From Microlunatus speluncae (GTDB lineage Bacteria; Actinomycetota; Actinomycetes; Propionibacteriales; Propionibacteriaceae), in NCBI RefSeq assembly GCF_009299835.1, contig NZ_VKCZ01000004.1, positions 1 to 64,000 of the forward strand: a stretch of 64,000 nt of DNA. The letters are read 5' to 3'. The notes below the pieces were generated by a model, which made no database searches, was not told the DNA's origin, and saw only the letters and a list, made by a program, of their open reading frames with translations. Below are positions 34,277 through 42,871 of the stretch, piece by piece. The position numbers and the translations under genes are program-made. How positions within the stretch are numbered: the stretch's first letter is position 1; every line of letters starts with the position of its first letter.

Positions 34277-36271
34277 CTAGCCGGTCGCCCAGCCCGGCGG
34301 CTGCGCCTTCCGGAAGGTGTCGAAGACGACCCGGGTCCGGTCCCCGTCCCAGCGCAGCATTCCCATGTAGGAAAGGCCGTTCAGCTCCATGTTGTAGTTG
34401 CGTCGCTGCTTGTAGTCCTTCAGCACCCAGAACGCGTAACCGGCCACATACGGCTTGGCCACCACCTGATCCCAGTGCTCCTGGAAGTACGCGGCGTGGT
34501 GCTCCTCGGTGCCGGCTTCGGCCGGATCGCCGTGCTGGCCCCAGAACGACCAGGTGCCGTTCTCGGTGATCAAGATCGGCTTTCCGGGATGGTTGGCGTG
34601 CACGGCGTCGAGAGTCGGCGTGAGGTCGGAGCTCTTGCCGTAGAAGTAGCCGAAGTACTCGTTGAACCCGACCACGTCGGCAAGATCAAATGCTTCGTCC
34701 CAGCTCGTCGCCGAGGCCCAGGTGACCGGTCGGTCGGACAGGTCGACCGCCTTCACCGCGTCCCGCATCTGGGTCAGCCAGGCGCGGTAGGTGTCGGTGT
34801 TCGGCGTCGACTCGTTCTGCAGTCCCCAGATGATCACCGACGGATGATTGTGGTTGTTCCAGACCGTGGCGGTCGCCAGCGCCCGGGACAGGCCGTAGTC
34901 CAGCTGGATCCGCTGCTGCGCCTCGTTGACCCACATGGTGTCCCACTCGTCCAGCTGCAGCACCCCGTGCCGATCGGCCCAGTCGTAGACGTACGGATGC
35001 CGCTGGTAGACGGCGTTGCGCAGGAAGTTGGCGTCCAGCGCCTTGGCCTGGCCGAGCTCCTGATCGTATTCGGCCCGGGTCATCGAGCGCCCGCTGTGAT
35101 CCGTCTCCTCATGCCAGTTGTAGCCCTTGAGGAACAGCGGCTTGCCGTTCAGCAGCAGCTGGTTCTCACCGACGGTGACGCTGCGCTGACCGTACGTGGA
35201 CGACAGCGTGTCCGTGATGGGGCCGCCGGCCGAGCCGGTCAGCGTCGCCCGGGCCCGATCCACCGCGGGCGTGCCGGTGCTCCAGGCCGGCGCATTCGGG
35301 ATCGAAACCAACGCCCGCGGCACCGCGACACCGCCGGCCGGCACCTCGACCGCGACAGTGACGGGACTGCCGCCGCTGCGCGGGCCCGGATCGATCCGGA
35401 CGGTGCCACGGAACGCCGAGTCGCCGTGATTCTCGACCACCGCCCGGGCGTCCAGCGTCCCGTCCCGCGCGTCCAGCAGCAGCTTCGCCACGGTCACCTC
35501 CGGCACCGCCTCCAGCCACGCCGACCGGGTCAGCCCGGCGTACGGCCAGTAGTCGACGGGGCCGGACGGTAGGGCGTGGTCGTCGGCGATCGGTTGGCCG
35601 GTGCCGTCGTAGGCGGTGTAGGTCGCCGCGCGATAGACCCGGACGGCGATCGTCGCGCTGTGTCCCGGCCGTAGGACCGAGCCGTCCACCGGCAGCGCGA
35701 ACGGAGTGTGACCGCCCTCGTGCCGACCCAGCCAGTGCCCGTCGACCCAGACGTCGGCGCTGTAGAACGCGCCGAGGAAGGCGAGCCGGACGTGCCGATC
35801 CCGCCAGTTGGCCGGGATGGTCACCGTGGTCCGGTACCAGCCGTTGCCGTCCACCAAGCTGCCGCCCCCGCCGAAGTCGGCGCCGTCGTAGCCGCCCCAG
35901 CCGTCGTTGTCCTTCAGGTCCCACGAGGACGGAACGGCGATGGTGTCCCAGTCGCTGTCGTCGAAGCCCGGCCGGAACCAGCCGGCCGCCTCGCCGGCGT
36001 CGCCGGTGTCGTAGGCGAACTTCCACTTCCGGTCCAGGCCGAGGTAGCGGCGGGACCGCTCCCGGTCGGTCCAACCGTCGAAGGACGGCATCACCTCGCC
36101 GTAGGAGAACACGACGTTGGTCCCGTCGACGGCCCTGATCTCGGTGGCCGAGGGTTCGTGGGCGCCGTGCGAGCCGGCCGGTTCGGCGTGCGCCGCGGGC
36201 CCGGCGAGGGCGGTCAGCAGGGAGGCGATGAGGACCAGTCCTGCGACGCCGCAGGCCACCGTACGAGACAT
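34277..36271 (-). CDS. Secreted glycoside hydrolase family 2 enzyme (beta-glucuronidase/galactosidase-like)
   Basis: A 664-residue protein with a signal peptide (1 to about 29, AGPAAHA). It has the GH2 order: N-terminal sugar-binding domain (about 60-240; YLGLDRKWKFAYDTG), immunoglobulin-like domain (about 250-370), and a TIM barrel (about 375-650). The acid/base Glu487 is in IIWGLQNES and the nucleophile Glu570 in ILITENGTW, 83 residues apart as expected. It cleaves beta-linked glycosides outside the cell; the sugar is unclear. There is no Shine-Dalgarno sequence, and a LacI-type operator abuts the start codon. Confidence 0.9.
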   Translation of the reverse strand: MSRTVACGVAGLVLIASLLTALAGPAAHAEPAGSHGAHEPSATEIRAVDGTNVVFSYGEVMPSFDGWTDRERSRRYLGLDRKWKFAYDTGDAGEAAGWFRPGFDDSDWDTIAVPSSWDLKDNDGWGGYDGADFGGGGSLVDGNGWYRTTVTIPANWRDRHVRLAFLGAFYSADVWVDGHWLGRHEGGHTPFALPVDGSVLRPGHSATIAVRVYRAATYTAYDGTGQPIADDHALPSGPVDYWPYAGLTRSAWLEAVPEVTVAKLLLDARDGTLDARAVVENHGDSAFRGTVRIDPGPRSGGSPVTVAVEVPAGGVAVPRALVSIPNAPAWSTGTPAVDRARATLTGSAGGPITDTLSSTYGQRSVTVGENQLLLNGKPLFLKGYNWHEETDHSGRSMTRAEYDQELGQAKALDANFLRNAVYQRHPYVYDWADRHGVLQLDEWDTMWVNEAQQRIQLDYGLSRALATATVWNNHNHPSVIIWGLQNESTPNTDTYRAWLTQMRDAVKAVDLSDRPVTWASATSWDEAFDLADVVGFNEYFGYFYGKSSDLTPTLDAVHANHPGKPILITENGTWSFWGQHGDPAEAGTEEHHAAYFQEHWDQVVAKPYVAGYAFWVLKDYKQRRNYNMELNGLSYMGMLRWDGDRTRVVFDTFRKAQPPGWATG

Positions 36272-36272
36272 G

Positions 36273-36286
36273 TGTTAACGCTAACA
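36273..36286 (-). promoter_or_regulatory. LacI-family operator overlapping the -10 box of the GH2 gene
   Basis: On the minus strand TGTTAGCGTTAACA is a near-perfect palindrome of the LacI/GalR type (central CG) and ends one base before the ATG at 36,271. It contains TAGCGT, which lies six bases ahead of the ATG and would serve as the -10 box of a leaderless transcript. A bound repressor would cover the promoter. No lacI gene lies nearby, so the regulator is encoded elsewhere. Confidence 0.7.
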
Positions 36287-36386
36287 TCGCTGATCGACCC
36301 GAGCCAGGGCTCGGCTGGACCGGATTGATTTCTGCCCGGCGCGAAGTCGGCTGGCCGACCCGGCCGCGACCCGCTGGAATGGGCCC

Positions 36387-37364
36387 ATGACGAAGCTCCT
36401 GATTCTCGGCGGCACGGCCTGGCTCGGCGGAGAGGTCGCGCGGCAGGCGATCGAGCGCGGCGACGAGGTGACCTGCCTGGCCCGCGGCGGCGCCGGCGCG
36501 GTGCCGGACGGGGCCCGGTTGATCAAGGCCGACCGCGACCGGCCGGACGCGTACGCGCCGGTCGCCGAGACCGACTGGGATGTCGTGCTCGACGTGAGTC
36601 GGCAGCCCGGTCACGTCCGCGGCGCCGTCCGCGCCCTCGGCCCGCGCGCCGGGCACTGGGTCTTCGTCTCGACCGCTTCGGTGTACGCCGACAACTCCCG
36701 GCCCGGGATGGACGAGTCGGACGAGCTGCTGCCGGCTCATCCGGGGGACACTGCGGCCGCGGCGGAATACGGGGAGGGCAAGGTCGCCTGCGAACAGGCC
36801 TGCCTGGAATCACTCGGTGATCGGGTCACGCTGGCCCGGAGCGGCCTGATCGGCGGTCGCGGCGATTTCAGCGACCGGTTCGGCTACTGGCCGGCCCGGT
36901 TCGCCGCCGACGGTCCGGTGCTCGTGCCGGACGCGCTCGACCAGCCCACTCAGACGATCGACGTCCGCGACATCGCGGCCTGGTTGCTGCTCGCGGGTGA
37001 TGAGCGGCTGGCCGGCCCGTACAACGTGTTCGGGGAGCAGATCTCGCTGGGGGACGTGCTGGCGGCGGCGCGCGAAGTCGCCGGCTATCGGGGCGAGGTC
37101 GTCCCGGTCGCCGAGGATCGGCTCCGGGCCGAGGGTGTGGCGCCGTGGTCGGGACCGAAGTCGCTGCCGTTGTGGCTGCCCGGCCCGGAGTACGCCGGGT
37201 TCATGAGCCGCAACGCCGATCGAGCGGTGGCCGCCGGCCTGGTCCGCCGCCCGCTCGCCGAGACCCTGGAGCAGGCGCTGCTCGAGGAACGCGAGCGCGG
37301 TCTCGACCGGGAGCGGAAGGCGGGGCTCAGCCCGGTCGAGGAACGAGACCTGCTGGCCCTGTAG
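36387..37364 (+). CDS. NAD-dependent epimerase/dehydratase family protein
   Basis: A 325-residue extended SDR protein. The N-terminal Rossmann loop is ILGGTAWLGGEVARQA. The active-site region is unusual: VSTASVYADNSRPG supplies the serine/tyrosine area, followed by EYGEGKVACEQA, with Tyr and Lys spaced Y-x3-K as in SDRs. Members act on nucleotide sugars or isoflavone-like substrates; the specific reaction is unknown. No clear Shine-Dalgarno site precedes the ATG. Confidence 0.85.
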   Translation: MTKLLILGGTAWLGGEVARQAIERGDEVTCLARGGAGAVPDGARLIKADRDRPDAYAPVAETDWDVVLDVSRQPGHVRGAVRALGPRAGHWVFVSTASVYADNSRPGMDESDELLPAHPGDTAAAAEYGEGKVACEQACLESLGDRVTLARSGLIGGRGDFSDRFGYWPARFAADGPVLVPDALDQPTQTIDVRDIAAWLLLAGDERLAGPYNVFGEQISLGDVLAAAREVAGYRGEVVPVAEDRLRAEGVAPWSGPKSLPLWLPGPEYAGFMSRNADRAVAAGLVRRPLAETLEQALLEERERGLDRERKAGLSPVEERDLLAL

Positions 37365-37408
37365 TTGGGCCGGACGTGGTTCCGGGAGATCGTGGTGAGG
37401 TGAACAGC

Positions 37409-38314
37409 ATGAATTCAGTGAGCGATCCGGGTCATCTGCGGCTGGTCTGGCCACAGTGGCAGGGTGCGGCCGGGGAGACCGTGCGGGCGTTGGCACCGGA
37501 GTTTCCGTTCGACGTGGCCCGTCGCGGCTATGCGATCGGAACGAAGGTGCTTCAGGCGGTGCTTCCCGATCATGCTGGTCCGACCGCTGTCGTACCGGTG
37601 GAGCTGGGCGATGTCGGGCTGGCCGAACAGCAGGGGATCGAAGCGAAGTCGATCGTGTTGCAACAGCTTCGGGCCGCTCAGAAGTTGATCAACGACCACG
37701 CTCCGGAGCGGATCACCACCCTCGGTGGAGACTGCGCGGTGAGCATGGCGCCGTTCTCGTACCTGATCGACAAGTACGCCGATGAGCTGGCGATCGTCTG
37801 GATCGACAGCCATCCCGATGTGGGCACCGGTGAGACCGGTTATCCGGGCTATCACGCCATGGTGGTGTCGGCGCTGACCGGTCACGGTGACGAGGACCTG
37901 CTGCACACCCTGCCGGCGACCACGGCGGCCGATCGGGTGGCCCTGGTCGGCACGCACGACTGGTCCGATGCCGACGAGTCGGCGAACGTCGCCGAATGGG
38001 GCCTGACCGTGCTGGCGCCCGAAGCGCTGCGAACGACCAGCGCACCGCTGCTCAGTTGGCTCGCCGGAACGGGTGCCAGCAAGGTGGCGATCCACTTCGA
38101 CGTCGACACGATCGACGCCGCGGAGGTCCAGTTCGGCCTGGGCGCGGACGTCGGCGGCCTGACCACCGCCCAGGCGTCCCGGGTGGTGGCCGACGTCGAT
38201 CGCTCGATCGAGGTCGTCGGCCTGACGATCGCCGAGTTCATCCCGCGCCAGGTGATGCGCCTGCAACAGCTGCTCGCCGACTTCCCGCTGCTCGGCGAAC
38301 CCGGCCGGGGCTAG
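37409..38314 (+). CDS. Arginase/ureohydrolase family protein
   Basis: A 301-residue ureohydrolase-fold protein. Metal-binding motifs are present in order: LGGDCAVSMAPF, WIDSHPDVGTG and HFDVDTID. The first motif has Cys where arginase and agmatinase have His (GGDH), as in a divergent actinobacterial subfamily; the other Mn ligands (D-x-H-x-D, D-x-D) remain. It may not be a true arginase. The ATG at 37409 follows GAGG by eight bases; a GTG at 37400 is possible. The DUF402 gene follows three bases later. Confidence 0.85.
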   Translation: MNSVSDPGHLRLVWPQWQGAAGETVRALAPEFPFDVARRGYAIGTKVLQAVLPDHAGPTAVVPVELGDVGLAEQQGIEAKSIVLQQLRAAQKLINDHAPERITTLGGDCAVSMAPFSYLIDKYADELAIVWIDSHPDVGTGETGYPGYHAMVVSALTGHGDEDLLHTLPATTAADRVALVGTHDWSDADESANVAEWGLTVLAPEALRTTSAPLLSWLAGTGASKVAIHFDVDTIDAAEVQFGLGADVGGLTTAQASRVVADVDRSIEVVGLTIAEFIPRQVMRLQQLLADFPLLGEPGRG

Positions 38315-38317
38315 CTG

Positions 38318-38863
38318 ATGGATCAGCCGGAGTTCGGCGAGCCCGTCCGGGTGCGGTTCCGCAAGTGGGACGGGTCGCCGCACTGGCGGACGTCGATGGC
38401 CTATCTGGGCGTCGACGAGCACGGACACTGGCTCGGCAGTCACCCGGGGGTGCAGGTGTCCAGACCTGGCGCCGCGTTCCGGGGCACAGCGACGACGGCG
38501 AGGTTGATCCCGCACACCGGCTGCTTCGTCGCCAACCTGAACCTGCCGCCGGCCAAGATCACCGGCTACATCGACATCACCACGCCGCCGGAGTTCGGTC
38601 GCGACGAGGACGGCTGGGTGCTCGGCGCCGTCGACCTGGATCTCGACGTCGTTCGCTCGGCCGATGGACGGGTCTGGATCGACGACGAGGACGAGTTCGT
38701 TGATCATGCCGTCCGTTACGGCTATCCGGCCGACGTGATCACCCGGACCCGCGCCACCGCCGATGAGGTGCTCGGCGCGGTTCTCGCCGGCGCCGAGCCG
38801 TTCGGGACCGAGTGGCGACGTTGGACCGAACGGCTGCAGCAGCTCCCTGCCGATCGCGGGTGA
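38318..38863 (+). CDS. DUF402 domain protein
   Basis: A 181-residue protein with the DUF402 signature: YIDITTPPEF, a block reading LGAVDLDLDVVRSADGRVWI, and DDEDEFVDHAVRYGYPADVI. The fold in related proteins hydrolyses nucleoside di- and triphosphates using acidic metal ligands of the kind conserved in DEDEFVDH. It sits three bases after the arginase-family gene, so it is probably co-expressed. A role in nucleotide housekeeping is inferred. Confidence 0.85.
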   Translation: MDQPEFGEPVRVRFRKWDGSPHWRTSMAYLGVDEHGHWLGSHPGVQVSRPGAAFRGTATTARLIPHTGCFVANLNLPPAKITGYIDITTPPEFGRDEDGWVLGAVDLDLDVVRSADGRVWIDDEDEFVDHAVRYGYPADVITRTRATADEVLGAVLAGAEPFGTEWRRWTERLQQLPADRG

Positions 38864-38866
38864 TGA

Positions 38867-39274
38867 TCAAGACCGGCGGACGCGGTGGGCGACGTGCTGG
38901 CCGGTGAAGGTGTAGCCGGCCGCCTCGTAGAACCCGTCCAGGTCGCGGTGGCAGAACAAGCTGATCACGTCGATCTCGGCGAGCTCCTGGTGCAGCCGTT
39001 CCAGCAGCCGCGCGCCGACGCCCTGACCGCGGACCCCGGAACCGACGACCATGTCCTCGATGTAGGCGCGGAAGACCCCGTCGGTGACGGCCCGCACGAA
39101 GCCGACCAGTTCATCGTCCCGCCAGGCGCCGACGGCCGGGCCGCCGGCGAGCATCCGGATGATCGACGGCTCGTCGCGGGCGGGCTCGGGCCACCACCCC
39201 TCGCCGTCGTAGAGGCGCCGGATCCCGGGCGGGTCGATCGGACGGTCCTGGTGGGTGCGGATCTCGATGGGCAT
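38867..39274 (-). CDS. GNAT-family acetyltransferase
   Basis: A 135-residue acetyltransferase with the acetyl-CoA motif VGSGVRGQGVGARLLERLHQ and the C-terminal FYEAAGYTFTGQH. The ATG at 39274 (MPIEIRTHQDRPIDP) is preferred over a longer frame that runs into the tRNA. The substrate is unknown. Convergent with the DUF402 gene. Confidence 0.85.
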   Translation of the reverse strand: MPIEIRTHQDRPIDPPGIRRLYDGEGWWPEPARDEPSIIRMLAGGPAVGAWRDDELVGFVRAVTDGVFRAYIEDMVVGSGVRGQGVGARLLERLHQELAEIDVISLFCHRDLDGFYEAAGYTFTGQHVAHRVRRS

Positions 39275-39331
39275 CGGAGCATCATGCCGTGGATCAGACG
39301 ATGCGGTCCGAAACCGTACTCGATCAGTGGG

Positions 39332-39403
39332 CGCCCCCGGCAGGATTCGAACCTGCGCACAAGGTTTAGGAAACCTCTGCTCTATCCCCTGAGCTACGGG
39401 GGC
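39332..39403 (-). tRNA. tRNA-Arg(CCT)
   Basis: On the minus strand the 72-nt sequence folds as a cloverleaf: acceptor GCCCCCG/CGGGGGC, D arm GCTC-AGGGGATA-GAGC, anticodon loop TTCCTAA (anticodon CCT, decoding AGG), a four-base variable loop, and T arm GCAGG-TTCGAAT-CCTGC, with discriminator G. CCA is not encoded. AGG is a rare codon in this GC-rich genome. Confidence 0.95.
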
Positions 39404-39482
39404 GTGACGGCGCAACGGTACCCGGCCGTCCGCCGGTCCGGCCAATCGGAATAGCGCCCGGTGGCCGTTGCGTTGTGGTGGT

Positions 39483-39923
39483 ATGCCATTGAACGGAGAA
39501 TACGAACCCAGCCCGTTGGATTGGGCGCGGGACCAGGCGGAACTCTATGAGCGGTCCGGCGGCACGGAAGGGACGCTCAACCGCGGCCGGCCGGTGATTG
39601 TGCTGACCACGCTGGGAGCCAAGAGCGGGAAACTGCGGAAGACGCCGCTGCAGCGGGTCGAGCACGCCGGCGAGTACGCCGTGGTGGCCTCGTTGGGCGG
39701 TGCCCCGAAGCCGCCGAAGTGGTACTACAACGTGCTGGCCAACCCCGAGGTGGAGTTGCAGGACGGCCCGGTCAAGAAGGACTATCAGGCCCGCGAGGTG
39801 TCGGGCGAGGAGCGCGCGGTCTGGTGGGAGCGGGCGGTCGAGTCCTGGCCGGACTACGCGGACTACCAGACCAAGACGGACCGGGAGATCCAGGTCTTCG
39901 TGCTGACCCCGATCGCGGCCTGA
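39483..39923 (+). CDS. Nitroreductase/F420-dependent (Ddn-type) oxidoreductase
   Basis: A 146-residue split beta-barrel protein of the deazaflavin-dependent nitroreductase family. The signatures are [39 protein letters not shown] and [11 protein letters not shown]. Such proteins bind F420 and reduce small molecules or quinones at the membrane, but the group is broad. It follows the tRNA in opposite orientation. Confidence 0.9.
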   Translation: MPLNGEYEPSPLDWARDQAELYERSGGTEGTLNRGRPVIVLTTLGAKSGKLRKTPLQRVEHAGEYAVVASLGGAPKPPKWYYNVLANPEVELQDGPVKKDYQAREVSGEERAVWWERAVESWPDYADYQTKTDREIQVFVLTPIAA

Positions 39924-39975
39924 CCAGCAACGACCGACGCGGCCGGCACGGGGCGATTCCGTAGACTCATGCCCC

Positions 39976-41001
39976 ATGGGGGTCCGAATCAAGAGCAGGG
40001 TGGTCGTCGCCTGCGCCTGGCTGCTGCTGGGCGCGGCGATGATCATCGTGCCTGTGCTGATCGCACTGAACGGGCTTCGGACAACTTTGGTCGGGCATCC
40101 GGTGAATCTGGTCCTCACGGTGCTCTGCCTGGCCATCGGCATCATCGGCGTGCTCTGGGCGGTCGCCAGCCTGATCCTCGGCGAGCGCTACGACGAGATC
40201 GACCGCAGCGGTCGTCGGCCGCGTCGCCGGACGCCGGAGGAGATGGAGCGGCAGGCGAAGCGGCGGATCGTGCTGGCGGTGCCGGCGATGGTCGTCTCGC
40301 TGCTGCTGGTGATCGCCGTCGGGTACGCCAGCCCGCGGCCGGCGACCGCGCAAGCACTGAGTGAACTCTCGTCGGACGCGAAGGTGCGCGTCGTCGACAA
40401 GCTCACCTGGTACGAGTTCGTGCCCGACCGCCGGGACAAGTTCGACAACGTGATCGCGCCGACCACCGGGCTGGTCTTCTATCCCGGCGGGCGGGTCGAT
40501 CCGCAGGCCTACGCGGCGATGCTGCGGCCGTTGGCCGAGGCCGGCTATCTGGTCGCGGTGCTCAAGGTCCCGCTGTCGCTGGCGATGATCGACATCGGCC
40601 ACGCCCGGTCGGTGATCGACGTACACCCCGAGATCGGCGCCTGGGCCGTCTCCGGGCACTCGCTCGGCGGGGTCGCCGCGGCCGCCTACGTGGACGGCGA
40701 CGAGCGGGTCGACGGCCTGGTGCTGTACGCCTCGTACCCGTCGGCCAAGATCAAACGACCCGACTTCACCGCCCTTTCCCTGTACGGCTCCGCGGACGAG
40801 CAGACGACGCCGGCCAGGGTGGATGCCACCAAGTCGCTGCTGCCGGAGAAGACCCACTACGTCCAACTCGACGGGGCGACGCACGACGTCTTCGGCGACT
40901 ACGGCGGGACCGCCGGCGACGGCGCGACGGACCAGAAGTCCCGAGCGGTGATCGTCAAGGAGACCGCCGCGCTGCTGGAGTCGATCAAACCCGCGCCGTG
41001 A
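39976..41001 (+). CDS. Membrane-anchored alpha/beta hydrolase
   Basis: A 341-residue protein with three N-terminal membrane segments (about 9-31, 43-67 and 95-116) and a C-terminal alpha/beta-hydrolase domain. The nucleophile elbow is VSGHSLGGVAAAAYV; the Asp is probably in LYGSADEQTTP and the His in DGATHDVFGDYGG. It probably acts on an exported or lipid ester; the substrate is unknown. TAGACT lies eight bases ahead of the ATG. The UGPase gene follows 21 bp later. Confidence 0.85.
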   Translation: MGVRIKSRVVVACAWLLLGAAMIIVPVLIALNGLRTTLVGHPVNLVLTVLCLAIGIIGVLWAVASLILGERYDEIDRSGRRPRRRTPEEMERQAKRRIVLAVPAMVVSLLLVIAVGYASPRPATAQALSELSSDAKVRVVDKLTWYEFVPDRRDKFDNVIAPTTGLVFYPGGRVDPQAYAAMLRPLAEAGYLVAVLKVPLSLAMIDIGHARSVIDVHPEIGAWAVSGHSLGGVAAAAYVDGDERVDGLVLYASYPSAKIKRPDFTALSLYGSADEQTTPARVDATKSLLPEKTHYVQLDGATHDVFGDYGGTAGDGATDQKSRAVIVKETAALLESIKPAP

Positions 41002-41022
41002 CGCTGGCCTACGATCCGTTGC

Positions 41023-42390
41023 ATGAGTGAGCAAGGATTGCAGCGCGCCCAGCAGAAGATGGCCGAAGCCGGCGTCGCCGAACAGGCGATCAACGTATTC
41101 GGCGACTACTACCGGCAACTCGAGCAGGGCAGCACCGGGTTCATCGCCGAGGACACGATCGAGCCGCTCACCGATCCCGATCTGCTGAGCGAGGTGCGGA
41201 TCGATCCCGAACAGGCCCGGCAGGCGATCGGCCAGACCGTGATCATCAAGCTGAACGGCGGGCTCGGCACCTCGATGGGGCTGGACCGGGCCAAGTCGCT
41301 GCTGCCGGTGCGCGACGGCGACACCTTCCTCGACCTGATCGCACGACAGGTGCTGGCGGCCCGGAAGGAGTACGACGCCCGGTTGCCGTTGATCTTCATG
41401 GACAGCTTCCGCACCCGCGAAGACACCCTGGAACTGCTCCGCGCGTATCCGGAGCTGGCCGTCGATGATCTTGGACTTGACTTCCTGCAGAACTCCGAGC
41501 CGAAGCTGCGGGCCGACGACCTGACCCCGGTCGAGTGGCCCGCCGAGCCGAGCCTGGAGTGGTGCCCGCCCGGCCACGGTGATCTCTATCCGGCGCTGGC
41601 CGCGTCCGGACTGCTGGACCGGCTGCTCGAGCGAGGCTACCGCTACGCCTCGGTGTCCAACTCCGACAATCTCGGTGCGGCCCCGAACGCAACGATCGCC
41701 GGCTGGTTCGCCGCCAGCGGGGCGCCGTACGCGGCCGAAGTGTGCCGCCGCACCGCCGCCGATCGCAAGGGCGGTCATCTGGCGATCCGGAAGTCGGACC
41801 GGCGACTGATCCTGCGCGACACCGCGCAGACCGCCGACGCCGAGCTGGACTACTTCACCGACGAGCACCGGCATCCGTTCTTCCACACCAACAATCTGTG
41901 GTTCGACCTCCGGGTGCTGGCCTCGACGCTGGCCGAGCGCAACGGAGTCCTCGGGCTGCCGATGATCAAGAACGAGAAGACCGTCGACCCGACCGATTCC
42001 TCCTCGCCGAAGGTGATCCAGCTCGAATCGGCGATGGGCGCGGCGATCGAGGTCTTCGAAGGCGCCACCGCGATCGGCGTCGACCGGGAACGGTTCCTGC
42101 CGGTGAAGACGACCAACGATCTGCTGCTGCTGCGCTCCGACGTCTACCGCGTCGGCGACGACGGCCGTCTGATCACGACCACTTCCCCGGTCCCACTGGT
42201 CGATCTCGATCCCGCCCACTACAAGACCATCACCGATTTCGATCACCGGATCCAGGTCATCCCCTCCCTCCGCGAAGCAACCCGGCTCACCGTCCGCGGC
42301 GGCTGGAACTTCACCGGCCCGGTCCGGGTGATCGGAGACGCTTCCCTGGCCGGCGAAGGCGGCGACGTCCCCGACGTGATCGGCAGCTGA
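41023..42390 (+). CDS. UTP--glucose-1-phosphate uridylyltransferase, eukaryotic (UDPGP) type
   Basis: A 455-residue enzyme that makes UDP-glucose. It has the UDPGP-family signature IIKLNGGLGTSMGLDRAKS (76 onwards), the base-binding SNSDNLGA, HTNNLWFDL, and the C-terminal left-handed helix. This is the eukaryotic-type family, unrelated in sequence to bacterial GalU but well known in some actinobacteria. UDP-glucose feeds trehalose, glycogen and cell-envelope sugars. TACGAT seven bases ahead of the ATG suggests a leaderless transcript. Confidence 0.93.
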   Translation: MSEQGLQRAQQKMAEAGVAEQAINVFGDYYRQLEQGSTGFIAEDTIEPLTDPDLLSEVRIDPEQARQAIGQTVIIKLNGGLGTSMGLDRAKSLLPVRDGDTFLDLIARQVLAARKEYDARLPLIFMDSFRTREDTLELLRAYPELAVDDLGLDFLQNSEPKLRADDLTPVEWPAEPSLEWCPPGHGDLYPALAASGLLDRLLERGYRYASVSNSDNLGAAPNATIAGWFAASGAPYAAEVCRRTAADRKGGHLAIRKSDRRLILRDTAQTADAELDYFTDEHRHPFFHTNNLWFDLRVLASTLAERNGVLGLPMIKNEKTVDPTDSSSPKVIQLESAMGAAIEVFEGATAIGVDRERFLPVKTTNDLLLLRSDVYRVGDDGRLITTTSPVPLVDLDPAHYKTITDFDHRIQVIPSLREATRLTVRGGWNFTGPVRVIGDASLAGEGGDVPDVIGS

Positions 42391-42871
42391 GTCTGCTCGG
42401 GGCGACGTCAGCTCGGCGAACGTCCGCGATCTTGGTGATCGTCACCGCCGAGCATCGCGCGTCCAGTTGGGACTTCGGAGACCTTCTCGGCAGCAACGAG
42501 GGCCGAGTCGGGCGGTGGGGTGTTAGGTCTGGCGGCTCGAGTTGGGTGGTGAGTTCTCGAGGTGGGTTTGGCGATTCGGCGTCGATGCGTCGTCGGCCGG
42601 CGAGATGCGTGCCCGTGCTGCGTCGAGAGTGACGTTAGCGACGTGAATTCGATCCGCGTCGTTATCGTCACACTCGATGGAGCTCAACCGTCTGCCGGCC
42701 GCCCGACGAGACCGGCACCCGACCTGGCCTCCTTGCTGCGTCTGAAGGTCCCTTGGCTCGAGCTTGCACCGCGTGTTCGACGATGCCCGGCTGAGATTCG
42801 CGCGGGGGTTGAACTCTTGCCGGTGTGGCTTGCCCTTCGACAGGCTCAGGGGACGGGCGCGAGTCGGGCAC
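42391..42871. other. Gene-free stretch with hairpins and a dispersed repeat
   Basis: A perfect eight-base dyad GCTCGGCG (42,411-42,418)/CGCCGAGC (42,446-42,453) follows the UGPase stop and may end its transcript. An imperfect 21-bp inverted repeat lies at 42,623-42,677. A copy of GCCCTTCGACAGGCTCAGG lies at 42,832-42,850. No frame resembles a protein. Confidence 0.65.
42623..42677. repeat. Imperfect 21-bp inverted repeat
   Basis: The left arm (TCGAGAGTGACGTTAGCGAC...) at 42,623-42,643 and the right arm at 42,657-42,677 pair at 18 of 21 positions around a 13-base loop. It lies in gene-free DNA between two convergent genes and could be a bidirectional terminator or a palindromic repeat. Confidence 0.65.

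Noticed and set aside
39967..42246. A 759-codon minus-strand frame across the hydrolase and UGPase genes
   Set aside because: Opposite strand of two recognised genes; translation is low-complexity Arg/Gly/Asp/Val without motifs.
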